Assembly: GCF_046297875.1 (NCBI RefSeq)
Contig: NZ_JBKBHD010000001.1
Span: 2,170,001 to 2,234,000, forward strand
DNA from: Parvibaculum sp046297875
GTDB taxonomy: Bacteria; Pseudomonadota; Alphaproteobacteria; Parvibaculales; Parvibaculaceae
DNA: 64,000 nt
Reading direction: 5' to 3'
The notes beneath the pieces are model-generated. The model saw only the letters and a list, made by a program, of their open reading frames with translations. It ran no database searches and was not told where the DNA came from. The position numbers and the translations under genes are program-made. Below, one piece after another: positions 17,320 through 26,780 of the stretch. Within the stretch, counting starts at the first letter, position 1; each line of letters opens with the position of its first letter.

Positions 17320-17745
17320 ATGAGAAAGTTCGCCAGACTTGTCCTTGGCGCCGCGCTGGCCATGTGCCTTGGGGCGGGCGGCGCATTTGCAGCGCAGAAT
17401 GTCAGGAGCGGGCAGCAGCTTGTTTCCGTCTGCCGTAGCCTGATCGATGGTGGCCATGCCGCAGGCTCGCAAGGCGAGGCCTGCAAGGAATTTCTTGTCG
17501 GCCTCATCATGCCGCAGCATGAAACCCTCACTATGGGCGAGCCGTTCCGGGCGGAACGCATGGGCCCCAACAGCGACGAAAGAGGCTGTTTCGATCTGCC
17601 GAACGAACTCAGCTTCCGTCAGTTCGCGCAGCACGTGGTCGGTTATGCCGAGGCGAATCCCGGTATGGTTTCGCGCCCGGCCTATGAGATTGCCGTGCGC
17701 GCGCTCGAGGCGAAATACCCCTGCGATCCGGTCTACCTGCAGTAG
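17320..17745 (+). CDS. Secreted Rap1a/Tai-like small protein, paralogue 1
   Basis: A 141-residue protein with an N-terminal signal peptide (basic start MRKFAR, hydrophobic core, AFA-A cleavage region near residue 24). The mature part has four cysteines (38, 55, 90, 135). Its pattern, with a Cys-containing N-terminal half, a middle Cys-Phe-x-Leu-Pro and a C-terminal YPC, resembles the Rap1a/Tai immunity fold. In other bacteria that fold neutralises type VI amidase effectors, but no effector or secretion gene is here. The Cys spacing (35 and 45) is identical to that of the protein at 20,641. GGAG lies 9 bases before this ATG. It converges with the ligase gene, 3 bases apart. Confidence 0.68.
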   Translation: MRKFARLVLGAALAMCLGAGGAFAAQNVRSGQQLVSVCRSLIDGGHAAGSQGEACKEFLVGLIMPQHETLTMGEPFRAERMGPNSDERGCFDLPNELSFRQFAQHVVGYAEANPGMVSRPAYEIAVRALEAKYPCDPVYLQ

Positions 17746-17748
17746 CGC

Positions 17749-19110
17749 TCAGACGTTCCTGAGATACCATTCGATATCGGTGCTGCTGACCGCTGCAAAG
17801 AAGCGGTCGCACTCGGCTTCCTTGATGGTCAGATAGATGCTGGCGAACTCGCCGAGCCGCTCACGCGCAAAGGTGGAGTTGCGCGTGGTTTCGATCGCCT
17901 TCCACCAGTTCGCGGGCAGCGTCGCTTTCATCTTGCCATAGCCGTCGCCGGTGACAGGCGCATTCGGTGCAATCTTCATTTCCAGACCTTCGGCAATGCC
18001 TGCGAGCACGATGGCGAGCGCAACATAGGGGTTCGCATCGGCGCCGCAAACGCGGTGTTCGAGGTGGCGTGTCTCCGGCCGGCCTGATGTGACGCGAAGC
18101 GGAACCGAGCGGTTGTCCACCGCCCATGCCGGTGCGAGCGGCGCGTAGGAGTTCGGCCGGAAACGGCGGTAGGAATTGGCGTTCGGCGCAAAGAAGGCCA
18201 TGCTTTCGCCCATCGTTGCTTCGAGGCCGCCAATCGCGTGGGCGAGATGCGGTGTGAGGTCGGCGCCATCGCCTGCAAAGAGATTTTCATTTTTGTCGTC
18301 GGCGAGCGAGACATGCACATGCATGCCGCTGCCGGAAAGTTCGGCATAGGGTTTTGCCATGAAGGTTGCGGTGAGCCCGTGGCGTTCGGCCATGCCTTTC
18401 ACGAGGCGCTTGTAGAGAATGGCGTCGTCTGCGGCGCGCATGGCGTCGTCGCGGTGTTCGAGCACGATCTCGAACTGGCCGGGCGAATATTCCGAGATCA
18501 GCGTGCGCGCAGGCAGGCCCATCTTCTTCGCGCCATCGAACACGTCGTTGAGGAAGGGCGAGAAGTCCTCGAGATCCTGCATCAGATAGGCCTGATGATG
18601 GGAGGGCGCGAAACCGTTTGGCGCGGCAGGCGGCTTGAGGCGTCCGGCGGCGGCGGCTTCGCGGTCCACCAGATAGAATTCGAGTTCAATGGCGACAACT
18701 GGCTTCACGCCGAGCTTTTCGAGCGCGGCAACAGTGCGGGCGAGTGCGTGGCGCGGATCGGCCGGCGTCGGCGAGCCGTCGCGCTCAAATGAGGTCAGGA
18801 TCAACTGCGCCGTCGGAACGTCATGCCAGGGGGCATGGGTGAGGGAGCCCGCAACGGGGAGACAAGGGCGGTCACTGTCGCCCTCTTCCCAGACAAGGCC
18901 CGTCTCCAGCACATCGACGCCCAGCATGTCGAGCGAGAGAATGGAGCAGGGGAGTGGCCTGCCATCACGATAGGCGGTTTTCATTTCCTCGGGCCGCAGC
19001 ACCTTGCCGCGTGCCACGCCGGACGGGTCGGTCAGGTAGGCCTGGATCTGCACCGTCTCAGGGTGGGCGGCGAGAAAATCTGCCGCTTCCTTTTCATCCG
19101 CTCGCGTCAT
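17749..19110 (-). CDS. Glutamine synthetase-like ligase (gamma-glutamyl-polyamine synthetase type)
   Basis: A 453-residue type I glutamine-synthetase fold enzyme. Metal and nucleotide motifs are present: AIELEFYL, the EYSPGQFEI region, SGSGMHVHVS and NSYRRFRPNSYAPLAPAWAVDNR. It belongs with the PuuA/GlnA-like proteins that ligate glutamate to amines such as putrescine rather than with housekeeping GlnA, which has a conserved adenylylation Tyr region that is not clear here. The ATG at 19110 is preferred over one at 19134 because AGGAAGGA lies upstream. It starts 2 bases after the aminotransferase stop, so the two form an operon likely handling an amine or amino acid as nitrogen source. Substrate not determined. 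Confidence 0.85.
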   Translation of the reverse strand: MTRADEKEAADFLAAHPETVQIQAYLTDPSGVARGKVLRPEEMKTAYRDGRPLPCSILSLDMLGVDVLETGLVWEEGDSDRPCLPVAGSLTHAPWHDVPTAQLILTSFERDGSPTPADPRHALARTVAALEKLGVKPVVAIELEFYLVDREAAAAGRLKPPAAPNGFAPSHHQAYLMQDLEDFSPFLNDVFDGAKKMGLPARTLISEYSPGQFEIVLEHRDDAMRAADDAILYKRLVKGMAERHGLTATFMAKPYAELSGSGMHVHVSLADDKNENLFAGDGADLTPHLAHAIGGLEATMGESMAFFAPNANSYRRFRPNSYAPLAPAWAVDNRSVPLRVTSGRPETRHLEHRVCGADANPYVALAIVLAGIAEGLEMKIAPNAPVTGDGYGKMKATLPANWWKAIETTRNSTFARERLGEFASIYLTIKEAECDRFFAAVSSTDIEWYLRNV

Positions 19111-19112
19111 TT

Positions 19113-20483
19113 TCAGCGTCCTTCCTTGCCGCAAAGCGCGTCGAGAGCGGCGCTGAAATTCGCGACGAGCTTTTCAACATCGGCGCCAGTCGTTGACGGG
19201 GCGACAAGGGTCATGTTGTGGAACGGCGTGACAAGCACATTCCGGTTCAGGAGAAAGAGATGGATCGCGCGTTCGACCGTGTGATCGATGGCGGCGGCGG
19301 CTTCCGCGCCGCTTTCAAGCGGGCGTTCGGAGAAGACGAGTTCGGCGCGCGCGCCGATCTGCGTCACCGTCCAGGGCAGGCCGTGTCGCGCGACTTCGGC
19401 GCGCAATCCGGCGGCGAGTTTCTCGGCGAGCGAGGTCATATGCGCGAAGTTTTCAGGCGTCATCACTTCGACGAGGCAGGCGCGCATGGCGGCAAGTGCG
19501 AGCATGTTGCCCGACAGCGTGGTGCCGATGCCGGAATAGCCGGGCGTCTTTTCGGCAAGGACGCGGTTCATGTCCGCCTCGACCCTGGCGGTGAAGCCGA
19601 AGACAGCGGCGGGAAGTCCACCCGCCACGGGCTTGCCGAGGACGAAGAAGTCCGGGTCGATATTGTGTGTGCGGGTATAGCCGCCGGGGCCGGTCGAGAT
19701 GGTGTGCGTTTCGTCGATGCAGACGAGCGAGCCATGGCGATGGGCGGCGTCGATCAGCTTTTCGATGAAGCTGTCCTTCGGCAGCACCATTGCCGTGTTG
19801 GTAAGCGCGGGCTCGGTCAGCACCAGTGCGATGTCTTCGCAGGCGAGCAGGGCTTCTGCCGTTTCGATATCGTTGAAAGGGGCGGCGATGCTGTTTTCGG
19901 CAACGTCCACCACCTGACCGAGGAGGCTCGGCTTCATTTTCGTCTTGCCGCCATCGAGCTTCACGAAGGCATCTTCGACCTGACCATGGTAGCAACCGTC
20001 GAAGACCAGCACTTTCCGGCGGCCGGTCAGGGCGCGCGCCCAGCGAACGACGGCCCGGTTCGCATCGCTTGCCGTGGCTGTTACCTGCCAGTAGGGAAGT
20101 CCGAATTGGCTGGCGAGAAGCCTGCCGACTTCTGCCGTCAGATCGGAGGGGAGCATGGCGGTAAGGCCGCTCGTTGCCTGCGCGGCGATCGCCCTTGCCA
20201 CGGGTTCAGGCGAATGACCGAACATGGCGCCCGTGTCGCCGAGGCAAAAATCGCTATAGGTCAGACCATCGACATCCGTGACCGTGGAGCCCTTCGCGGC
20301 ACGGACGAAAAGCGGGAAAGGCGTTTCCCAGTCGAGCATCCAGTGCAACGGCACGCCGCCCGGAAAATGCGCGCCGGCCTCAGCCGCCATCTGCCGCGAG
20401 CGGGGGTGCAGCTCGGCATAGCGGGCTTTTTCGGACGCAATCAGGATTTCGGCGCGCTGCCGGATTTCGGTCGGCATGGGCAT
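19113..20483 (-). CDS. Class III aminotransferase (glutamate-1-semialdehyde aminomutase-like)
   Basis: A 456-residue PLP enzyme of fold type I. The segments FCLGDTGAMFGHSPEPVARA, FDGCYHGQVEDA and CIDETHTISTGPGG (PLP-binding Asp region) are recognisable, and the Schiff-base Lys lies in FVLGKPVAGGLPAAVFG. It is close to HemL in pattern but longer, and it sits with a glutamine-synthetase-like ligase, so a transaminase acting on an amine or omega-amino acid is more likely than tetrapyrrole synthesis. AAGGAG lies 8 bases before the ATG. First gene of a two-gene minus-strand operon. Confidence 0.85.
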   Translation of the reverse strand: MPMPTEIRQRAEILIASEKARYAELHPRSRQMAAEAGAHFPGGVPLHWMLDWETPFPLFVRAAKGSTVTDVDGLTYSDFCLGDTGAMFGHSPEPVARAIAAQATSGLTAMLPSDLTAEVGRLLASQFGLPYWQVTATASDANRAVVRWARALTGRRKVLVFDGCYHGQVEDAFVKLDGGKTKMKPSLLGQVVDVAENSIAAPFNDIETAEALLACEDIALVLTEPALTNTAMVLPKDSFIEKLIDAAHRHGSLVCIDETHTISTGPGGYTRTHNIDPDFFVLGKPVAGGLPAAVFGFTARVEADMNRVLAEKTPGYSGIGTTLSGNMLALAAMRACLVEVMTPENFAHMTSLAEKLAAGLRAEVARHGLPWTVTQIGARAELVFSERPLESGAEAAAAIDHTVERAIHLFLLNRNVLVTPFHNMTLVAPSTTGADVEKLVANFSAALDALCGKEGR

Positions 20484-20640
20484 GGAAAGGGCTCCTTGGG
20501 AAAGCCCTTTCTCTTTAACTCATGGAAGGGGGGCGCGGCTAGCCGGGCTGCGCCCATTGGACGCGCGGCAGGCTGTCCGGTTCGCCTTCCGCGCATATCC
20601 GTGCAACGATGGTTTTCACACCAGAAAGAGGAGGAATGCC

Positions 20641-21060
20641 ATGACATTCAAAGGATATCTTGCTGCGAGCCTGATCGCCGTGACAATCCCCGCGGGGGCA
20701 GCTTTCGCGCAGATGCCGCGCATCACTACCGGAGCGGAGCTTGTTTCGGCCTGCACCGTGGCCCTCAGCCCGAGCGAATCCGCGGAGGACCGTATTGCGC
20801 GTGCGTCGTGTCATCAGTTCCTCGCGGGCCTCGTTGCAGGCGTCTATGCTTCGGTGGACAAGGGCGCGCCGATGGTCGTGCGCCGGCTTGGGGAAAACAT
20901 GGATGAGGAAGCCTGTTTCCGGCTGCCGGATCGCCTCGCCTTCGAGGATTTCGCAAAGCAGGTGACAGACTATGCGCCGGAGCATCCCGAGCTCTACCAG
21001 CGTTCCGCCTTTGAGATGGGAGCAAGGACACTCGCGGAGAACTATCCCTGCCCGGAATGA
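20641..21060 (+). CDS. Secreted Rap1a/Tai-like small protein, paralogue 2
   Basis: A 139-residue protein with a signal peptide (MTFKGYLAASLIAVTIPAGAAFA, cleavage near residue 23). Four cysteines at 38, 57, 92 and 137 repeat the 35- and 45-residue spacing of the protein at 17,320, and the C-terminal NYPC matches its KYPC. The two are clear paralogues, although they share little other sequence. A strong GAGGAGG site precedes the ATG. It is divergent from the aminotransferase operon, 157 bases apart, and followed by a terminator. Function unknown; periplasmic location expected. Confidence 0.7.
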   Translation: MTFKGYLAASLIAVTIPAGAAFAQMPRITTGAELVSACTVALSPSESAEDRIARASCHQFLAGLVAGVYASVDKGAPMVVRRLGENMDEEACFRLPDRLAFEDFAKQVTDYAPEHPELYQRSAFEMGARTLAENYPCPE

Positions 21061-21082
21061 CATGCCGATGTGTCTGAAAAGG

Positions 21083-21111
21083 AAAAGCCGCCCCGTCCGG
21101 GCGGCTTTTTC
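21083..21111. terminator. Bidirectional terminator
   Basis: Stem AAAAGCCGCCC (21083-21093) with GGGCGGCTTTT (from 21099) and a five-base loop. It ends in a T run on the plus strand (after the Rap1a-like gene at 20,641) and also reads as a terminator on the minus strand, downstream of tRNA-Thr. Confidence 0.85.
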
Positions 21112-21174
21112 ATTGGATATGCCGCTATGGGGTTCCCTGTGGCTGCGCCACGCGTAGCCCGTAAGGGCGAAGCG

Positions 21175-21250
<76 letters not shown>

Positions 21251-21263
21251 ATCCGTGGCGCGC

Positions 21264-21292
21264 AACATAGTGGCGCGCGGCAGCCGCGGCAA
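21264..21292 (-). promoter_or_regulatory. Promoter of tRNA-Thr
   Basis: On the minus strand TTGCCG (21287-21292), a 17-base spacer and TATGTT (21264-21269) precede the tRNA by 13 bases, the expected distance for a tRNA promoter. Confidence 0.65.
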
Positions 21293-21405
21293 GCGCGGCT
21301 TTATTGCCGTGCCGCAACCTGTCCGCACCGTTTCCCCGAATTGGACCCTGAAAAGTGGCGTGCCGCCGCCCAGCTATGGCCCTGCATTTTGTTGTGGAGG
21401 CCGAG

Positions 21406-21876
21406 ATGGACGAGCAGCGAGCGGCGATACTTGATGTGCGAACGGGCGAGCGGGGCAGCTATGCCGATTGGGTGAGGCTTTTCGACGAGGTTTGGGAGGC
21501 GCCACGCGAAAGGCTCGAACGGCTGCTCGCCCTGTTGAGCGACGAGATCGTGCTTAAGGCGCCGACACGGCCGCCGGTCTCGCGCGGCAAGGAAGCCGGA
21601 CGACGGGCCTTTCTTCGCGCTTTCAGGGCATTCCCGGATCTTCATGCGCGGTCGAAACGCTGGGCCTCGTCCGGCGACGTGCTTTTCGTCGAGATGACAT
21701 TCACTGCGACCATTGCGGGCGAGGTTTTCTCCTGGGACAGCGTCGACCGCTTCATCTTTCGCAATGGCGAGGCGATCGAACGCATCGCCTTCTTTCAGGA
21801 CTCGACCGCTGTTGCCAGGCGCCTGCGCCGCCGTCCCGCGGGCTGGCGCCAATTGTACCGGCTGGCGGCAGGCTGA
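21406..21876 (+). CDS. SnoaL-like / NTF2-fold protein
   Basis: A 156-residue protein with the SnoaL-like cone fold pattern: an N-terminal helix (WVRLFDEVWEAPRERLERLLALLSDEIVLKAP), a ligand-pocket region with RRAFLRAFRAFPDLHARSKRW, and a C-terminal sheet VDRFIFRNGEAIERIAFFQD. Such proteins are isomerases, hydrolases or ligand-binding proteins; the substrate is unknown. The ATG at 21406 has GGAGG 5 bases upstream, better than a GTG at 21355. It lies 44 bases before the GST gene on the same strand. Confidence 0.75.
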   Translation: MDEQRAAILDVRTGERGSYADWVRLFDEVWEAPRERLERLLALLSDEIVLKAPTRPPVSRGKEAGRRAFLRAFRAFPDLHARSKRWASSGDVLFVEMTFTATIAGEVFSWDSVDRFIFRNGEAIERIAFFQDSTAVARRLRRRPAGWRQLYRLAAG

Positions 21877-21920
21877 AGCGAATTCCGGTTGCCGTTCCCC
21901 GACATTCACTGGAGAAGACA

Positions 21921-22568
21921 ATGAAGCTTGTTACCGGACCTCTGAGCATGTTTGGCGCGAAGACGCAGATCGCCATCGCCGAAAAGGGCATCGATTGCGA
22001 GATCGAAATGGTGCCGTTTTCGATTCAGCATCGTTATTCACCTCTTCATCCGGAGGTGGAGAGACTCAATCCGAAAAGGCAGGTGCCGCTCCTTTTCGAC
22101 GGGGCGGTCCAGATCTTCGACTCGACACAGATATTCGAATATATCGAACACAAGTTTCCGTCGCCCGCGCTGTGGCCGGCAGGCACGGCAGAGCGGGCCG
22201 AGGCGCGGCTTCTCGAGCTCAAGTCGGATGAAGTGTTCTTTCAGGATTTCAAGACACTGATGTCCGCTGCCGGAAATACGCAGACACCCGAGGCGCGAGT
22301 GGCCATAGAGAACATGCAAGGCTACTACCGGGCGATGGACGACCTGCTCGCTTCACGCGAATGGCTCGCCGGCAGCTACTCATATGCAGATATTGCATTT
22401 TTATGCGCAAGCTGGTTCGCCTCGATCCTGGGCGGTGCGCCGGGGGTGGAGTTCCGTCATGTCGGCGATTGGCGCAAGCGGATGATTGCGCGGCCCGCAG
22501 TCAATCAAACGATGAAAGAGATATCGGCATTTCTATCGCGGAATGGAATTCCTGCGCCTGTCATCTGA
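21921..22568 (+). CDS. Glutathione S-transferase family protein
   Basis: A 215-residue cytosolic GST. The thioredoxin-like N-terminal domain starts MKLVTGPLSMFGAKTQIAI. RQVPLLFDGAVQIFDSTQIFEYIEHKFP carries the cis-Pro and the Asp-Ser that bind the gamma-glutamyl part of glutathione. The helical C-terminal domain has the SYSYADIAFLCAS N-capping segment. The substrate is not deducible. It converges with rlmB. Confidence 0.88.
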   Translation: MKLVTGPLSMFGAKTQIAIAEKGIDCEIEMVPFSIQHRYSPLHPEVERLNPKRQVPLLFDGAVQIFDSTQIFEYIEHKFPSPALWPAGTAERAEARLLELKSDEVFFQDFKTLMSAAGNTQTPEARVAIENMQGYYRAMDDLLASREWLAGSYSYADIAFLCASWFASILGGAPGVEFRHVGDWRKRMIARPAVNQTMKEISAFLSRNGIPAPVI

Positions 22569-22606
22569 TGAAGCGGAAGCGTGGGGCGGAACGGCCCGTT
22601 GTGGCT

Positions 22607-23437
22607 TCACGCCCGTCTGAAGAGTTCGTAGAGGGCAACGGCTGCGGCGTTCGAGACGTTAAGGCTTTTCATGTCGCCGGCGGCCGGCAGGCGGGCGAGC
22701 AGGTCGCAATGTTCGCGCGTCAGCCGGCGGAGCCCTGCGCCCTCGGCGCCTAGGACAAGGGCTACCTTGGGCGAGAGATTCATTTCAGGGAGGGACATTT
22801 CGCCCTCGCCATCAAGGCCGATCACTTCGAAGCCGAGTTCCTTCAGTTCCTCGATGGCCCGGATGAGATTGGCGATACGGGCGATCTTCACCTTTTCGAG
22901 TCCGCCCGAGGCGGCCTTGGCAAGTGCGCCACCGAGTACCGGGCTGTTCCGTTCGGTGGTGACAAGGGCCTCGGCCCCGAATACGGCGGCGGAGCGGAGA
23001 ATCGCTCCGAAATTATGCGGGTCCGTGACCTGATCGAGCACGACGATGCGGCTCGCACCTTCGCAGGCGTCAAAAACGTCTAGATCGGGCAGAGGGGAGG
23101 TCTTGAGGGCGATACCCTGATGGACGGCCCCGGCCGGGAGCAGGGCGGAGAGGGCTTCGCCATCCATGATTTCCGGCTGGATATTGGGGCGGAGGCCCTG
23201 GCGGGCGAGCTCGGCTTCCGCATTTCTTGTCATAATCAGACGCTCAGGGTCGCGCTCCGGATTTGAGAGCGCAGCCAAAACCGCATGAAAACCATAGAGA
23301 TAGGCGTCACCGCCGGCTTGGCCACCAGCCTTGTGGGGCTTGCCACCCGGCCGGCCGCGCGTGCCCTGAGGCGGGCGGCTGTCGCCGCCGTCATGGGTCC
23401 GGTTCCGGGGCGGGTTGTGTTGCTTGCGTCTGCTCAT
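22607..23437 (-). CDS. rlmB: 23S rRNA (guanosine-2'-O)-methyltransferase RlmB
   Basis: SpoU/TrmH-family enzyme methylating the ribose of G2251 in 23S rRNA. After a basic, Gly/Arg-rich N-terminal extension (about 45 residues) comes the substrate-binding domain from YLYGFHAVLAAL, then the knotted SAM domain with VLDQVTDPHNFGAILRSA, the LVLGAEGAGLRRLTREHCD motif 2 and the NVSNAAAVALYE motif 3. Start chosen at 23437 (MSRRKQ); an in-frame ATG at 23473 is possible and neither has a strong ribosome binding site. Confidence 0.92.
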   Translation of the reverse strand: MSRRKQHNPPRNRTHDGGDSRPPQGTRGRPGGKPHKAGGQAGGDAYLYGFHAVLAALSNPERDPERLIMTRNAEAELARQGLRPNIQPEIMDGEALSALLPAGAVHQGIALKTSPLPDLDVFDACEGASRIVVLDQVTDPHNFGAILRSAAVFGAEALVTTERNSPVLGGALAKAASGGLEKVKIARIANLIRAIEELKELGFEVIGLDGEGEMSLPEMNLSPKVALVLGAEGAGLRRLTREHCDLLARLPAAGDMKSLNVSNAAAVALYELFRRA

Positions 23438-23558
23438 GGCGGCGCTTATATTGCGGGGACCGGGCTCTTGCAAACGCCCCCGAACAGTATGCCTTGCCGG
23501 GCCAATCGGCTGGAGGCACGCTGCGGGGGTGTTTACACTTTCGGGACCGGGATTTTAG

Positions 23559-23587
23559 TTGACACAAGCCCGGCAAACCTGAATAAA
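23559..23587 (+). promoter_or_regulatory. Promoter of the tRNA-Tyr/tRNA-Gly/tuf unit
   Basis: TTGACA (23559-23564), a 17-base spacer and AATAAA (23582-23587) lie about 83 bases before tRNA-Tyr, in the divergent spacer with rlmB. The -35 is perfect and the -10 moderate. No other plus-strand promoter is evident before the tRNAs. Confidence 0.6.
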
Positions 23588-23669
23588 GCCGCGCGTGTCC
23601 GGTAGAGGCCTGCACTATCAACTGCATCCGCGAACTTATTGGGATTTCACAACATTTGACATCGGACAC

Positions 23670-23754
23670 GGAGGGGTGCCCGAGTGGCTAAAGGGGACGG
23701 ACTGTAAATCCGTTGGCTATGCCTACGTTGGTTCGAATCCAACCCCCTCCACCA
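23670..23754 (+). tRNA. tRNA-Tyr (GTA)
   Basis: 85 bases with encoded CCA. GGAGGGG pairs with CCCCTCC. The anticodon loop contains ACTGTAAAT with anticodon GTA. The long variable arm (TGGCTATGCCTACG) marks a class II tRNA, and the T arm has GGTTCGAATCC. Confidence 0.97.
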
Positions 23755-23840
23755 CCCTTCGCTGCAAAGGCGGCTTCGGGTGGCGCGCCAATTAAAGAGG
23801 GAAGCGAAGGGTGCCCGCCGAAGCCTTGGCGAAGGCGGGC
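23754..23840. repeat. Nested inverted repeats between tRNA-Tyr and tRNA-Gly
   Basis: ACCCTTCGCT (23754-23763) is repeated in inverse as AGCGAAGGGT (23803-23812). Directly after it GCCCGCC (23813-23819) pairs with GGCGGGC (23834-23840), with an inner GCC-TT-GGC stem. In the primary transcript this would form two strong hairpins separating the two tRNAs, possibly processing signals. The second element has the look of a dispersed alphaproteobacterial palindrome. Confidence 0.6.
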
Positions 23841-23865
23841 TTTAGATAGAGGCCCAACAGGCAGC

Positions 23866-23939
23866 GCGGGTGTAGCTCAATGGTAGAGCAACAGCCTTCC
23901 AAGCTGATGACGAGGGTTCGATTCCCTTCACCCGCTCCA
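23866..23939 (+). tRNA. tRNA-Gly (TCC)
   Basis: 74 bases with encoded CCA. The acceptor arm GCGGGTG pairs with CACCCGC, the D arm is GCTCAATGGTAGAGC, the anticodon loop is CTTCCAA with anticodon TCC, and the T arm has GGTTCGATTCC. Confidence 0.97.
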
Positions 23940-24074
23940 GCCTCGCTGCAACGCAGCACCGGCCTGGCAAGCCAGACGAGACAAGCGCGGCGGCGTCGCG
24001 CTTCGGCCTGAAAGCCGAGACATTGCGCCGGACAGGACAAGACGAGACCGACAACTGAAGGTAGCTAGACGCCC

Positions 24075-25265
<1,191 letters not shown>

Positions 25266-25293
25266 GACGGTTTGCCGCTTCGGCGGCGGACTT

Positions 25294-25369
25294 AGGAGTG
25301 TAGCTCAACTGGTAGAGCACCGGTCTCCAAAACCGGGGGTTGGGGGTTCGAGCCCCTCCACTCCTGCCA
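25294..25369 (+). tRNA. tRNA-Trp (CCA)
   Basis: 76 bases with encoded 3' CCA. AGGAGTG pairs with CACTCCT, the anticodon loop is CTCCAAA with anticodon CCA, and the T arm has GGTTCGAGCCC. It lies 28 bases after tuf and 100 before secE. Confidence 0.97.
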
Positions 25370-25469
25370 CCCTCCGCAAGGGGCGCGGCAGGCCGGAGAG
25401 GCCCCCGGCTCCGGGCGGAAGCTGGAAGAGCGGCGCGGCAGGAATTTGAGAAGAGGCGTCTGAGAAAAT

Positions 25470-25670
25470 ATGACGAAGACCAATCCACTCGAATTCATTC
25501 AGCAGGTTCGCTCGGAGACCTCCAAGGTCACCTGGCCGACCCGCCGCGAAACGCTTGTCACCACCGTGATGGTCTTCATCATGGTGGCTTTCGCTATGGT
25601 GTTCTTCTTTCTGGTCGATCTCGGACTGAGCAATATCGTCTCGTTCGTGCTCGGCCTGGGCGGCAATTGA
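25470..25670 (+). CDS. secE: Protein translocase subunit SecE
   Basis: A 66-residue inner-membrane subunit that clamps SecY in the SecYEG channel. It has the short single-span form: an amphipathic N-terminal helix (FIQQVRSETSKVTWPTRRE, with the conserved KVTWPT turn) followed by one transmembrane segment (TVMVFIMVAFAMVFFFLVDLGL). It is 33 bases before nusG, the near-universal pairing. Confidence 0.96.
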   Translation: MTKTNPLEFIQQVRSETSKVTWPTRRETLVTTVMVFIMVAFAMVFFFLVDLGLSNIVSFVLGLGGN

Positions 25671-25703
25671 GGTCAAGGGGCGAAAGCTCCTTCGGAAGCA
25701 AGC

Positions 25704-26234
25704 ATGGCTAAGCGCTGGTACATCGTCCACGCCTACTCGAACTTCGAAAAGAAGGTTGCCGAGTCGCTGCGCGAACAGGCGGAGCAGCAGGGCCTTTTGG
25801 ATCAGTTCGAGGAAATCCTCGTTCCCACCGAAGAGGTGGTCGAAGTGCGCCGCGGACGGAAGATCAATGCGGAGCGCAAGTTCTTTCCCGGCTATGTGCT
25901 GGTGAAGATGGAGATGACGGACGAGGCCTATCACCTTGTCAAGAATACGCCGAAAGTGACCGGCTTCCTCGGCGCGGACAACAAGCCGCAGCCGATCAGT
26001 CAGGGCGAAGTCGATCGCATTCTGCATCAGGTGCAGGAAGGCGTGGAGCGGCCGAAGCCTTCGATCACTTTCGAGATCGGCGAGCAGGTCCGCGTGGCGG
26101 ACGGTCCGTTCGCCTCGTTCAACGGTTTCGTCGAGGAAGTCGACGAAGAAAAGGCGCGGCTCAAGGTTGCCGTGTCGATTTTCGGCCGGGCAACCCCGGT
26201 CGAGCTCGAGTACGGGCAGGTGGAAAAGCTCTAG
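25704..26234 (+). CDS. nusG: Transcription termination/antitermination factor NusG
   Basis: A 176-residue RNA polymerase-associated factor. The N-terminal NGN domain starts KRWYIVHAYSNFEKKVAESL and includes FFPGYVLVKMEMTDE and TPKVTGFLG. The C-terminal KOW domain contains GEQVRVADGPFASFNGFVEEVDEEKARLKV. It links RNA polymerase to Rho or to ribosomal S10. Between secE and rplK as in most bacteria. Confidence 0.97.
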   Translation: MAKRWYIVHAYSNFEKKVAESLREQAEQQGLLDQFEEILVPTEEVVEVRRGRKINAERKFFPGYVLVKMEMTDEAYHLVKNTPKVTGFLGADNKPQPISQGEVDRILHQVQEGVERPKPSITFEIGEQVRVADGPFASFNGFVEEVDEEKARLKVAVSIFGRATPVELEYGQVEKL

Positions 26235-26245
26235 GGCTTTTCGTA

Positions 26246-26267
26246 CCTCCCGCAAGTCCGTGGGAGG
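26246..26267 (+). promoter_or_regulatory. Hairpin in the rplK-rplA leader
   Basis: CCTCCC (26246-26251) pairs with GGGAGG (26262-26267) around GCAAGTCCGT, 79 bases before rplK. No T run follows. In E. coli protein L1 represses this operon by binding its leader; whether this hairpin is such a site is not shown. Confidence 0.4.
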
Positions 26268-26346
26268 CGCAAGGGAAGCGGAAGTTTCCAGCGCGCTGCT
26301 GAACCACTAACCCAATATGGCCGGATGTGTCCGGCAGGGGAAAGAA

Positions 26347-26775
26347 ATGGCGAAGAAAATCGAAGGCTACATCAAATTGCAGGTGCCGGCCGGCGCGGCG
26401 AATCCGTCGCCGCCTATCGGCCCTGCTCTCGGCCAGCGCGGTCTCAATATCATGGAATTCTGCAAGGCGTTCAATGCCGCTACGCAGAAGATGGAACAGG
26501 GGATGCCGATCCCGGTCGTCATCACGGCCTATTCGGACCGTTCCTTCACTTTCGCGATGAAGACGCCGCCCGCGTCCTACTTCCTGAAGAAAGCGGCGAA
26601 GATCCAGTCCGGCTCGAAGACGCCGGGCCGTGCCTCCGCCGGTACGGTGACGCTCGCGCAGTGCCGCGAGATTGCCGAAGCCAAATTCGTCGACCTGAAC
26701 GCGAACGACCTCGATCAGGCGACGAAGATCATTGCAGGTTCCGCCCGTTCCATGGGCCTTCAGGTTGTGGAGTGA
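26347..26775 (+). CDS. rplK: 50S ribosomal protein L11
   Basis: 142 residues. It has the N-terminal Pro-rich AGAANPSPPIGPALGQRGLNIMEFCKAFN and the C-terminal rRNA-binding domain GTVTLAQCREIAEAK. L11 forms the GTPase-associated centre with 23S rRNA. It starts at the MAKKIEG Met. Its stop is 5 bases before rplA. Confidence 0.98.
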   Translation: MAKKIEGYIKLQVPAGAANPSPPIGPALGQRGLNIMEFCKAFNAATQKMEQGMPIPVVITAYSDRSFTFAMKTPPASYFLKKAAKIQSGSKTPGRASAGTVTLAQCREIAEAKFVDLNANDLDQATKIIAGSARSMGLQVVE

Positions 26776-26780
26776 GCGCG

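Noticed and set aside
19113..20483. Glutamate-1-semialdehyde aminomutase for haem synthesis (hemL)
   Set aside because: Alphaproteobacteria make 5-aminolevulinate from glycine and succinyl-CoA, and the gene is coupled to a glutamine-synthetase-like ligase, so a different aminotransferase is more likely.
17320..21060. Type VI secretion effector-immunity locus
   Set aside because: The two small proteins resemble immunity proteins, but no amidase, Hcp, VgrG or other secretion gene is within the window.
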